Shown: one piece after another, positions 1 to 5,129 of the stretch | How the letters are laid out: the number at the start of each line of letters is the position of its first letter | Numbering within the stretch: the first letter of the stretch is position 1 | DNA from: Defluviitaleaceae bacterium | GTDB lineage: Bacteria; Bacillota; Clostridia; Lachnospirales; WQUN01 | DNA length: 5,935 nucleotides | Assembly: GCA_009782245.1 (NCBI GenBank) | Contig: WRKK01000190.1 | Coordinates: 1-5,935, forward strand | Direction of reading: 5' to 3' | Notes under the pieces: model-generated | Databases searched by the model: none | What the model was told of the DNA's origin: nothing | What the model saw: only the letters and a program-made list of their open reading frames with translations | Position numbers and translations under genes: made by a program

Positions 1-1
1 A

Positions 2-196
2 AATTCCTATAACGATGTAGCGGACGATATTATTGTTATGGCGGTAACATCTGTTGCAGATAGCAAACCCTATTCTGTGCCGTTTACAAATGACGACATG
101 GCGAACAGCATATTAAAAGTGCCGTCAAATATCCGTGCTGACAAAATATACACGCTTTCGCAGAATCTGGAACACAACCGAAAATCTTTACATTGA
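2..196 (+). pseudogene. MazF/PemK-like toxin, C-terminal fragment, fused at its 3' end to Mod remnant
   Basis: The frame is open from the window edge to a TGA at 194-196. It reads NSYNDVADDIIVMAV, then KPYSVPFTNDDM, then LKVPSNIRADKIYTLSQNL. This is the pattern of the second half of MazF/PemK-family endoribonuclease toxins: an 'SN..YN....DVIV..ITS' stretch, then 'L..PS.IRADKI.TL'. MazF toxins cut mRNA in the cytoplasm and are neutralised by a small antitoxin. Family resemblance ends near base 167; the remaining residues are out-of-frame Mod sequence, so the normal C-terminus (about 20 residues) is missing. The N-terminal half would lie left of the window and cannot be judged. The family call comes from motif memory, not a search. 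The truncation makes an active toxin unlikely. Confidence 0.55.
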
Positions 197-528
197 AGGC
201 GACAACCTCGATGTGCTGAAATTATTACAAGAAAGCTATCTCGGCAAAATAAAAATGGTGTATATCGACCCTCCGTACAACACAGGCAGCGACTTTATTT
301 ACAACGATAATTTTTTACCTATCTACCGACAAGGCAGAGCCGCAGATACAGCGACCTAATAGCCTTTTCCGAGGAACATATCAGCGAAAAGGCAATCCAA
401 AAAATAGCCGAACGCAAGCCGCTCCGTGCTGTTTTCCATGATAGCAATTTCACCAGTTCGCCAAAAAAATAAATGTGTTTGAAATTTTCAAGCTACTTGC
501 ACCAAATATGAATATGGGAGTGATATAA
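168..528 (+). pseudogene. Type III restriction-modification methyltransferase (Mod), internally deleted and frameshifted
   Basis: Mod methylates adenine in the recognition site of type III restriction systems. Bases 168-314 encode WNTTENLYIEGDNLDVLKLL, then a segment with the catalytic DPPYNTGSDFIYNDNF motif (motif IV, DPPY). After base 314 the family sequence stops, and from about 323 a second frame encodes DLIAFSEEHISEKAIQKIAE, then PLRAVFHDSNFTSSPKK. That frame hits TAA at a run of seven A (462-468). With one more A it continues as INVFEIFKLLAPN to TAA 526-528. Full Mod proteins are several hundred residues; only about 115 codons remain, so most of the protein, including the rest of the catalytic domain and target recognition, is deleted. 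Assigning the tail to Mod rather than Res rests on its place just before the Res start and is an inference. The N-terminus is also lost at the MazF junction near 168. Confidence 0.75.
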
Positions 529-796
529 ATGTGGTACGCATACGCAATACTTTGTGATGACGGAAGTATTTACAAGGGACATACTGACAACATTGAACGT
601 CGTTATAAAGAACATTCAAATGGATTTGGAGCAAAGCATACAAAAAAACACAAGCCAAAGCGTCTGATTTATGTTAAAGAATTTAGCACACAATCCGAAG
701 CATTGATACACGAAAAGTATTTGAAAACTGGAAATGGGCGAGAAATGCTTAAAGCCGAATGTGCCATGTCGGCGGTAGGAATGGAGTGATATAAAT
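517..796. repeat. 14-bp direct repeat flanking the GIY-YIG gene
   Basis: The sequence GGAGTGATATAAAT occurs exactly at 517-530 and again at 783-796. The left copy covers the end of mod and the first bases of the GIY-YIG start codon. The right copy covers the GIY-YIG stop and the position where res should start. The repeat could be a target-site-like duplication or a copied ribosome binding site. No terminal inverted repeats or transposase are visible. Confidence 0.7.
529..789 (+). CDS. GIY-YIG nuclease domain protein (UPF0213-like), 86 aa
   Basis: Small single-domain protein of the GIY-YIG endonuclease superfamily. The first motif is YAYAIL (residues 3-8) and the second is IYKGHT (14-19). 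The conserved arginine falls in IERRYKEH (22-29), and the likely metal-binding glutamate is E62 in ALIHEKYLKTG, followed by GREMLK. Its length is normal for stand-alone members. The ATG directly follows the Mod stop codon (526-528), and a GGGAG-like ribosome binding site lies at 516-520. It is the only intact-looking gene between the mod and res remnants, and it is flanked by a 14-base direct repeat (517-530 and 783-796), as if it arrived by insertion. Cellular functions of this subfamily are poorly known; DNA cleavage or repair is family-based inference. The last ten residues do not look like family sequence and may be read-out into the flanking repeat. Confidence 0.85.
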   Translation: MWYAYAILCDDGSIYKGHTDNIERRYKEHSNGFGAKHTKKHKPKRLIYVKEFSTQSEALIHEKYLKTGNGREMLKAECAMSAVGME

Positions 797-970
797 AACG
801 AAATTAAAATTCAAACATCAACCTTTTCAAGTAGATACGGAACAGCAGTTTGCTATGTTTTCGCAGGGCAACTGTTTCGTACTCCAACTTATATGGTTGA
901 CTCCAATTTGGGCAAAATAGTGCTGAACCATTCAACGGCAGGGCAAAATCCAGCCGTCCGATTCCCTTGA
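795..970 (+). pseudogene. Type III restriction enzyme Res subunit, N-terminal fragment, start lost and frameshifted
   Basis: Res is the ATP-dependent DNA translocase/endonuclease partner of Mod. From 798 the reading is TKLKFKHQPFQVDT, the usual Res beginning, but the expected start codon at 795-797 is ATA instead of ATG. Near 838-842 the family sequence moves to another frame and continues as AVCYVFAGQLFRTPTYMVDS, then NLGKIVLNHSTAGQNPAVRF, until TGA at 968-970. The frameshift is a net one-base loss. The fragment ends where a GC-rich inverted-repeat element begins. Lost start, shifted frame and replaced middle make this a clear relic. Confidence 0.7.
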
Positions 971-979
971 CTTGTCGCC

Positions 980-1073
980 TGTCCGTCCTGACTGCCGCCC
1001 ACCTGTCGTCTGCCTGACCTGTCCGCCGACAGGCGGGCGGCAGTCAGGACGGACAAGTCAGGCAGACGACAGG
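980..1073. repeat. GC-rich element with two interleaved inverted repeats (pseudoknot-like)
   Basis: Arm A (980-1000) is perfectly complementary to arm A' (1035-1055), 21 pairs. After one A.C mismatch (1001/1034) the stem continues for 7 more pairs (1002-1008 with 1027-1033), giving 28 of 29 paired positions around an 18-base loop. A second pair of arms, B (1002-1018) and B' (1057-1073), is perfectly complementary over 17 bases. Order is A-B-A'-B', so the two stems interlock. The element is far richer in G+C than its surroundings and sits where about 50 codons of res are missing. It resembles a palindromic interspersed repeat or MITE, but no transposase ends or target duplication are visible. 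Confidence 0.75.
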
Positions 1074-1094
1074 CAGACCGATGGGCAATGTGGA

Positions 1095-1211
1095 CGTTTC
1101 AACCTAGCCGTGGAAGTTGAAACAGGCGTTGGCAAAACCTACACCTACATCAAAACCATGTGCAAACTCAACAAGCGGTACGGTTGGAGCAAGTTCATCG
1201 TCGTATACTGA
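1095..1211 (+). pseudogene. Type III restriction enzyme Res, Walker A fragment
   Basis: After the palindromic element the Res frame resumes as FNLAVEVETGVGKTYTYIKT, then NKRYGWSKFIVV, ending at TGA 1209-1211. ETGVGKT is the Walker A (P-loop) motif of the helicase ATPase. Res proteins normally continue with a 'VVPSIAIREGV'-type stretch and many hundreds more residues; here it stops after FIVVY. The fragment cannot function alone. The open frame running into it from 972 through the palindrome is fortuitous. Confidence 0.75.
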
Positions 1212-1270
1212 TAGGTTAAGACTTTGAAGTAATCTCCACCTTTTCATCCAGTCCACGCCGTAAGTTGGAT

Positions 1271-1387
1271 ATGGCTGTGGTACGGGCTTATGGCGGTCTG
1301 CCCACTCGGTAGGCGGGTGGCGTTGTTAGCGAGGGGGATAGGGTTGCGGAGTTGGTTGGGTTGTATTTGGAAATGAACGGCGGATAA
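1271..1387 (+). pseudogene. Unrecognised coding remnant with in-frame stop and GC-rich insert
   Basis: One frame reads MAVVRAYGGLPTR, a TAG at 1310-1312, then AGGVVSEGDRVAELVGLYLE and MNGG to TAA 1385-1387. If about 24 bases around 1292-1318 are skipped, the two halves join smoothly (RAYGG/VVSEGDRVAELV), which suggests a former C-terminus interrupted by a short GC-rich insert. I do not recognise the family. It ends six bases before the tcmP promoter. The rest of 1212-1390 shows no gene or clear RNA structure. Confidence 0.25.
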
Positions 1388-1392
1388 TCCAC

Positions 1393-1420
1393 TTGACATT
1401 TGTTGGAAATGTGGTATAAT
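1393..1420 (+). promoter_or_regulatory. Consensus sigma70 promoter with extended -10, driving tcmP-tcm
   Basis: TTGACA at 1393-1398 and TATAAT at 1415-1420 both match consensus perfectly. They are separated by 16 bases, and TGG immediately before the -10 supplies an extended -10 motif. Transcription should begin near 1427, giving a leader of about 24 bases to the ATG at 1451. This argues against a start at 1400, which would lie inside the promoter. No operator palindrome is evident, so expression may be strong and constitutive. Confidence 0.85.
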
Positions 1421-1450
1421 AAAATAAATCGCAAGCCGAAAGGAGCAAAA

Positions 1451-2296
1451 ATGGCTAAGGAACAAACATTTGGCGGAATTTGGACTATAAAAAAATTAGA
1501 TGCACTAGAAGAATATTTGAAATTTTTCACGAACGCCTTAAAAAATAAAACTTTCAAATTCTGCTATATAGACGCTTTCGCAGGGAGAGGACACACACCG
1601 CTAAAAGACGGCACTACGATAGACGGCTCTGCAATAAGGGCGTTAAAATACGATTTTGACGAGTATTTTTTCATTGAGAAGAAAAAAGAATATTGCGATG
1701 AGTTGAGGCGAAAATTGGCAACATCAGAAAATTTTCAAAACAAAAAGGGAAAAATTGTAGTAATCAACGGCGATTGCAACGAACTGTTACAAACCATTAA
1801 CAGGCGCAACTGGTATTCTGAAAATTGGCGCGGCGTTATATTTCTTGACCCTTTCGCAATGGAGTTAGATTGGGCTTCGCTAGAAAAAATTAGTCAAACA
1901 AAGGCTTTTGATTGTTGGTATTTGTTCCCATATTCGGCAGCAAATCGTATTCTCCGAAATGACGGAAAAATACAGGATACCACAGAAGATATACTTAACA
2001 AACTGTTTGGTACTAGTGAATGGCGAACCGCAATGTATGCTAAACTTAACCAAGTGCAAATAAGTCTGTTCGGAGATGAGTCAACAGAAGAAAAAATTCA
2101 TAAAGCACTAAAAACTTTCATAGTAGAAAGACTAAGGCAAGTATTTCCTAATGTATCAAGCAATCCTGCTGAATTAAAAAACACAACAAATTCTATAATG
2201 TTTTTGCTGTGTTTCGCAGTAAGCAATCCACAAAAAGCGGCTTATGATTTAGCGTTAAAAGGTGCTAATCACATACTAACCCACATGGAGGACTAA
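1451..2296 (+). CDS. tcmP: Three-Cys-motif partner protein TcmP, 281 aa
   Basis: TcmP proteins accompany DUF5131 three-Cys-motif proteins; their biochemical role is not established. The start at 1451 is chosen because AGGAG lies at 1441-1445, 5 bases upstream, and because the promoter covers the alternative upstream ATG. The sequence opens with the family-typical QTFGGIWTIKKLDALEEYL. Methyltransferase-like elements follow: YIDAFAGRG (39-47, SAM-binding-loop-like), DGSAIRAL (58-65), FFIEK (73-77, acidic ribose-contact-like), INGDCN (105-110) and FLDPFAMELDW (131-141, like a DPPY/DPFG motif IV). A SAM-dependent methyltransferase fold is inferred from these. The C-terminal third is helical and without recognised motifs. 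Length and ends look complete. It is co-transcribed with the next gene, and its last codons contain that gene's ribosome binding site. Confidence 0.9.
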   Translation: MAKEQTFGGIWTIKKLDALEEYLKFFTNALKNKTFKFCYIDAFAGRGHTPLKDGTTIDGSAIRALKYDFDEYFFIEKKKEYCDELRRKLATSENFQNKKGKIVVINGDCNELLQTINRRNWYSENWRGVIFLDPFAMELDWASLEKISQTKAFDCWYLFPYSAANRILRNDGKIQDTTEDILNKLFGTSEWRTAMYAKLNQVQISLFGDESTEEKIHKALKTFIVERLRQVFPNVSSNPAELKNTTNSIMFLLCFAVSNPQKAAYDLALKGANHILTHMED

Positions 2297-2299
2297 AAA

Positions 2300-3010
2300 A
2301 TGGCACAAAATTCAAAAATTGAATGGACAGAAAGCACTTGGAATCCGATAACAGGCTGTGAAAAAATATCAGAGGGTTGCGAAAATTGCTATGCTATGCG
2401 GCTTGCAGGACGTTTGAAAAATATGGGGAACGCAAAATATAAAAATGGCTTCAACCTCACAATGCACGAAAATTGCCTAAACGAGCCGTATTCCTGGAAA
2501 AAGCCACGGCGTATTTTTGTGAACTCAATGTCCGATTTATTTCATAAAGATGTGCCGTTTGGATATATCCAAAAAATTTTTACGGTTATGAATGAAAATC
2601 CGCAGCATATATTTCAAATCTTGACCAAACGTGCCGAGCGACTAAGCGAAATATCGCCGCTTGTCGAGTGGTCTAAAAATATTTGGGCGGGCGTAACCGT
2701 TGAAAATGCTGATTATATAGAGCGAATCAGCCACCTAAAAACCACGGCGGCAAGAATAAAATTTATATCATTTGAGCCATTGCTGGGCGATGTTGGCAAA
2801 TTAGATTTAACAGGAATAGATTGGGCTATTATTGGCGGCGAGAGCGGTCCCAAAGCAAGGCCAATGCTACAGGATTGGGTTATATCCATAAAAAACCAAT
2901 GCGAGGAGCAAAAAATTTTGTTTTATTTTAAGCAATGGGGCGGCACAAACAAAAAGAAAGCAGGGCGTGTACTACTTGGCAAAACATGGGATAGTGTGCC
3001 AGAGGAATAA
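2300..3010 (+). CDS. DUF5131 / phage Gp37-Gp68 family three-Cys-motif protein, 236 aa
   Basis: The N-terminus KIEWTESTWNPITGC is diagnostic for this family, which is widespread on phages and mobile elements. The three-Cys motif is C20-x6-C27-x2-C30 followed by YA. That arrangement suggests metal or Fe-S binding reminiscent of radical SAM enzymes; this is inference, and the function is unproven. Further family blocks are IFVNSMSDLFH (72-82), FQILTKRAERL (105-115), GVTVEN and SFEPLLGDVG in the third quarter, IIGGESGPKARPM, and the C-terminal FYFKQWGG (about 208-215). All are intact and the length is typical. The ATG is 3 bases after the tcmP stop. The ribosome binding site GGAGG (2287-2291) lies inside tcmP, so translation is probably coupled. 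The pair probably works together on a nucleic acid or nucleotide substrate, given its phage and restriction neighbourhood. No terminator is visible just downstream. Confidence 0.9.
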   Translation: MAQNSKIEWTESTWNPITGCEKISEGCENCYAMRLAGRLKNMGNAKYKNGFNLTMHENCLNEPYSWKKPRRIFVNSMSDLFHKDVPFGYIQKIFTVMNENPQHIFQILTKRAERLSEISPLVEWSKNIWAGVTVENADYIERISHLKTTAARIKFISFEPLLGDVGKLDLTGIDWAIIGGESGPKARPMLQDWVISIKNQCEEQKILFYFKQWGGTNKKKAGRVLLGKTWDSVPEE

Positions 3011-3083
3011 AGGGAAAAGTTGGGCTTGCAAGCAATCAGTAAATCAAGCACAAATTTTTAGTGCAACGAGATTGACGACAAGG

Positions 3084-3155
3084 TTTGAAACACCGTATAA
3101 ACAAGGCGATATTTTGCTAATCCCATATTTTTACAACAACCGTTTCTCCAAAAGT
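3084..3155 (+). pseudogene. Possible MazF/PemK-like toxin, N-terminal remnant
   Basis: One frame reads YKQGDILLIPYFYNNRFSKS at 3096-3155. It resembles the first strand of MazF/PemK toxins ('KQGDI.LIP.P......SK.RP') and breaks off just before the expected 'K.RP'. There is no start codon immediately upstream. The next bases belong to the 3' end of the convergent membrane-protein gene. It covers the part of the toxin that is missing from the fragment at the window start, though the two are far apart and in the opposite order. Only about 20 residues support the call. Confidence 0.35.
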
Positions 3156-3172
3156 TGCCACAGCAACACAAC

Positions 3173-3526
3173 CTACTCACTCGCCGCACGAGCCGTTTCA
3201 ACCATTTTATTCAACTTCTCGTCATGCCGATAAAAATAAGTAATGCTGGGCAAAAACAAAAAAGTTATCCATGCACCAAAAAATCCCAAAAAGCTGCTTA
3301 CCGCCATTACCGTAAAAATCACAGCCCACCAAAATCCGAATATCGCTCTTCCCCGATAAATCTCACGTTTCAAGGCAGGGCAAGCTAATATCGCCATAGC
3401 TGTCTCCTCGTCCAACGATAAAAAATTTTTTGACGGTTTATGAAACAGTACCAAAACCCCTAAAATCAAGGTTGCCACAGCCCCCACGCTACCGACAACA
3501 CCAATCACTATATTAATCGTTGCCAT
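3173..3526 (-). CDS. Small three-helix membrane protein, 117 aa, unknown function
   Basis: Not recognised as a named family. Start at 3526 (MATINIVIG) is chosen because GGAGGAG on the minus strand (complement of 3533-3539) lies 6 bases upstream; the ATG 18 bases earlier would put that site inside the gene. Hydrophobic segments are at residues 4-28 (Gly/Val-rich), 61-82 (FGFWWAVIFTVM) and 83-98 (FFGAWITFLFLP). Between them is a charged loop (LSLDEETAMAI, then ALKREIYRGR), and the tail is charged (YRHDEKLNKMVETARAASE). It is therefore probably an inner-membrane protein with two or three spans. It has its own promoter upstream and converges on the DUF5131 gene. Confidence 0.7.
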   Translation of the reverse strand: MATINIVIGVVGSVGAVATLILGVLVLFHKPSKNFLSLDEETAMAILACPALKREIYRGRAIFGFWWAVIFTVMAVSSFLGFFGAWITFLFLPSITYFYRHDEKLNKMVETARAASE

Positions 3527-3566
3527 AATTTTCTCCTCCCGCACGGCTGAATTTGCCGCATTATTT

Positions 3567-3581
3567 GGGCAATCGTTGCCC
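3567..3581 (-). promoter_or_regulatory. Short inverted repeat near the transcription start of the 117-aa gene
   Basis: GGGCAA (3567-3572) and TTGCCC (3576-3581) are perfectly complementary around a 3-base loop. The predicted transcription start falls next to it, near 3583. It could be a stabilising 5' hairpin of the transcript or an operator; without a following T tract it is not an intrinsic terminator. Confidence 0.45.
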
Positions 3582-3589
3582 TTAATATT

Positions 3590-3617
3590 ATTTTACCACC
3601 TCGTTGCCGAATGCCAA
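3590..3617 (-). promoter_or_regulatory. Sigma70 promoter with extended -10 for the 117-aa gene
   Basis: On the minus strand TTGGCA (complement of 3612-3617) and TAAAAT (complement of 3590-3595) each match consensus at 5 of 6 positions. They are 16 bases apart, and TGG precedes the -10. The arrangement copies that of the tcmP promoter. The leader would be about 57 bases. Confidence 0.65.
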
Positions 3618-3651
3618 GAGGAATTTTTAGCAGTTAAATCGGCTTTTGGAC

Positions 3652-3678
3652 AAAAAAATGGGCAGTAACGCCCATTTT
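3652..3678 (-). terminator. Intrinsic terminator of the 293-aa gene
   Basis: A 9-pair stem (3655-3663 with 3670-3678) encloses a 6-base loop. On the minus strand it is followed by an unbroken run of T (complement of 3652-3658). It begins 7 bases after the stop codon at 3686. It separates this transcript from the downstream promoter at 3590-3617. Confidence 0.9.
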
Positions 3679-3685
3679 GCCTAAA

Positions 3686-4567
3686 CTAAAATTTTCTCAA
3701 CAGCTGTTTCGCCAAATTAGTTGCTGCGTCTATTTCTTTTTGGTTGATAATATTCGGCTCGTCGGCTTTTTGCGATTCCAGTACAAGCTGCACTTTGCAC
3801 ATTTTACGCAACATTCCCACTAAATATACCGTGTTTTCGGCGTTTGCTTGGTCGGATACCGCAAATTTTGCAAAATCCGTTTCTCTGTCAATGGATTTTT
3901 TGAGGGATTCAAAGCATTTTTGATACTTTTCTTGCACCTCCGCCAAAACAGCGAGATAATTTTCCGCAACCACGCACAGGGTTTCCAAATATTTGCACAC
4001 CTTGTTTATTGTGTCGTTTGCCTCTTTTATTTTGTCCAACGCATCTTCTGGCTTTTCGGTGCTTTCGGTGGTTGTTTCGCCCAGAGCGAGCAAAACTGCA
4101 CTAACTTCCGCCGCTCCAAAATCTGTATCAAGTGCCAAAACAGCCGCTTTTGTAGCACCAGCCACCGCAAATCCGCCAAATGTGCCTGCTTCAGCACCGT
4201 CAATACCGCCGCGCAACAGCCTTGCACCTAACGAAATTCCGTCCAGCTTTTCGGGCGAATACGTCAAGTCGATGAACGGCTCTTTGAAAATTTCCTCAAC
4301 CGCTGGAGTATTCTGCAACCGCCGCCAACGCTCTTGAAAAGTCCTAAATCCCGCCAAAATTTCTATTTCTTTGACACCCAACTTGTCCAGCTTAGCGGTT
4401 GTAATGTAATTTAGCCTATCAAATTGGGCAATGCTGCTTTTAAGACTTTCTTTTGCACCCGCTTTTACATTGTCGTTTAACTCCTTGGAAACTTTTGACG
4501 CTCCGATTGCCACTTTCGCAGTTACCGCCGCCAAAGCTCCAACCCCTAAAATCAATGGTAATGGCAT
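3686..4567 (-). CDS. Gly/Ala-rich helical protein, 293 aa, unknown function
   Basis: The start at 4567 (MPLPLILGVGALAAVTAKVA) is chosen because AAGGAG (complement of 4575-4580) lies 7 bases upstream. An earlier in-frame ATG at 4699 would translate unrelated leader sequence. Residues 3-24 form a hydrophobic, Gly/Ala-rich segment, probably a membrane anchor. Residues 25-110 are charged helix with a conserved-looking LGVKEIEILAGF. Residues 111-165 are a second Gly/Ala-rich stretch (GIDGAEAGTFGGFAVAGATK) resembling a glycine zipper. Residues 166-293 are predicted helix or coiled coil. From memory this matches a widespread family of uncharacterised bacterial proteins in which the Gly/Ala stretch continues into a longer hydrophobic hairpin. 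Here it seems cut short after AAVLALDTDF; this comparison was not checked. No enzymatic motif is visible. It has its own promoter, structured leader and terminator. Confidence 0.75.
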   Translation of the reverse strand: MPLPLILGVGALAAVTAKVAIGASKVSKELNDNVKAGAKESLKSSIAQFDRLNYITTAKLDKLGVKEIEILAGFRTFQERWRRLQNTPAVEEIFKEPFIDLTYSPEKLDGISLGARLLRGGIDGAEAGTFGGFAVAGATKAAVLALDTDFGAAEVSAVLLALGETTTESTEKPEDALDKIKEANDTINKVCKYLETLCVVAENYLAVLAEVQEKYQKCFESLKKSIDRETDFAKFAVSDQANAENTVYLVGMLRKMCKVQLVLESQKADEPNIINQKEIDAATNLAKQLLRKF

Positions 4568-4585
4568 GATAATGCTCCTTTCGTG

Positions 4586-4662
4586 TATGGTGCGGATTTG
4601 CCAGCACCATATTTTTAGTTTTGTAAATCCGAAATCATCTGAAAGCTGTAGCGGCTGGCAAA
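4586..4662 (-). promoter_or_regulatory. Structured mRNA leader with three competing pairings
   Basis: In the leader of the 293-aa gene, 4586-4593 pairs perfectly with 4604-4611 (8 bases, hairpin with a 10-base loop). Within that hairpin, 4593-4599 is also complementary to 4625-4631 (7 bases), and 4597-4605 to 4654-4662 (9 bases). The pairings share bases and cannot all form in full. The hairpin ends only about 4 bases from the ribosome binding site region (4575-4581). It may control translation; it does not match a riboswitch class I know. Confidence 0.45.
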
Positions 4663-4714
4663 ACTGGCTAAAGCGGCGAGTTAGAAGATTGACAGACAAA
4701 CTTAACTATGTTTT

Positions 4715-4743
4715 ATTGTAGCACACAAATTGTTGGTTATAAA
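4715..4743 (-). promoter_or_regulatory. Probable promoter of the 293-aa gene
   Basis: On the minus strand TACAAT (complement of 4715-4720) with a preceding TGC forms an extended -10. A weak -35, TTTATA (complement of 4738-4743), lies 17 bases upstream. Start would be near 4708, giving a leader of about 140 bases. The -35 is poor, so the call leans on the extended -10. Confidence 0.5.
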
Positions 4744-4802
4744 TGTTTTTGTAAAATTGTTTGGCGTGTGCAAATTGTTGTTGGTGCAATGTGTGCGAAA
4801 CA

Positions 4803-5111
4803 TTAGTTTTTGCCTAGCTTTGCGAGGAGTTCGGATATTAAGTTTTTTGCTTCTTTAAGGGCTAAAATTTTTTCTGCAATAGTGTGGTATTTTTCCGAAA
4901 GGATTAAATCTTTCGTCGCAAGGGCTAAATTTTTTTCCGCAAGAATTAAATCTTGCACTGCAATTATTAACTCATTTTCCTCTATGGATTTTTTTAACTC
5001 CACTATCATTTTTTCACGCCGTTCCCGCTCATCTAGTTCCTCGTGCCACTTGCGATATTCCTCTTCCGTGGGCGGATCTGGGCTTAATATCATTACTTTT
5101 GGAATGTCCAT
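4803..5111 (-). CDS. Coiled-coil protein, free-standing paralogue of the Rpn C-terminal domain, 102 aa
   Basis: This small protein matches the last 109 residues of the upstream Rpn-family protein. Both starts are exactly 22 residues before the shared EEYRKW motif, with 12 of those 22 positions identical. Both end in an EAKNLI..LLA.LG stretch, and the DNA is nearly identical there (around 4824-4850 and 5151-5180). After the head comes a charged stretch (ELDERERREKM), then heptad units such as DLILAEK, NLALATK, DLILSEK and YHTIAEK, predicting a coiled coil. There is no nuclease motif. The ribosome binding site GAGGT (complement of 5118-5122) is 6 bases from the ATG, and only 18 bases separate it from the rpn stop, so the two are probably co-transcribed. 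By analogy with RpnS it may bind and restrain the nuclease; that is inference. No terminator is visible after it. Confidence 0.75.
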   Translation of the reverse strand: MDIPKVMILSPDPPTEEEYRKWHEELDERERREKMIVELKKSIEENELIIAVQDLILAEKNLALATKDLILSEKYHTIAEKILALKEAKNLISELLAKLGKN

Positions 5112-5129
5112 ATTTTGACCTCTTCTAGT

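Noticed and set aside
971..1075. Complete transposon
   Set aside because: No transposase gene and no identifiable target-site duplication; only inverted repeats are seen.
972..1211. Open frame of 79 codons through the palindromic element
   Set aside because: It has no ATG start or ribosome binding site; its first half is translated palindrome and its second half is the Res Walker A fragment.
1400..1450. Upstream ATG at 1400 as the tcmP start
   Set aside because: It lies between the -35 and -10 boxes of the promoter, lacks a ribosome binding site, and adds residues unlike the family N-terminus.
2967..3388. Overlapping + strand frames downstream of the DUF5131 gene (2967-3233, 3155-3388) as genes
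   Set aside because: They overlap the DUF5131 3' end or run antisense to the membrane-protein gene, and they lack start signals. Only 3096-3155 resembles a known protein.
4586..4618. Intrinsic terminator on the + strand (8-pair hairpin then T-rich)
   Set aside because: The T tract is short and interrupted, the loop is long, and no + strand gene ends here. It fits better as part of the minus-strand leader.
3848..4721. Several + strand open frames opposite the 293-aa gene
   Set aside because: They are antisense shadows, with low-complexity Phe/Cys/Ser-rich translations and no ribosome binding sites.
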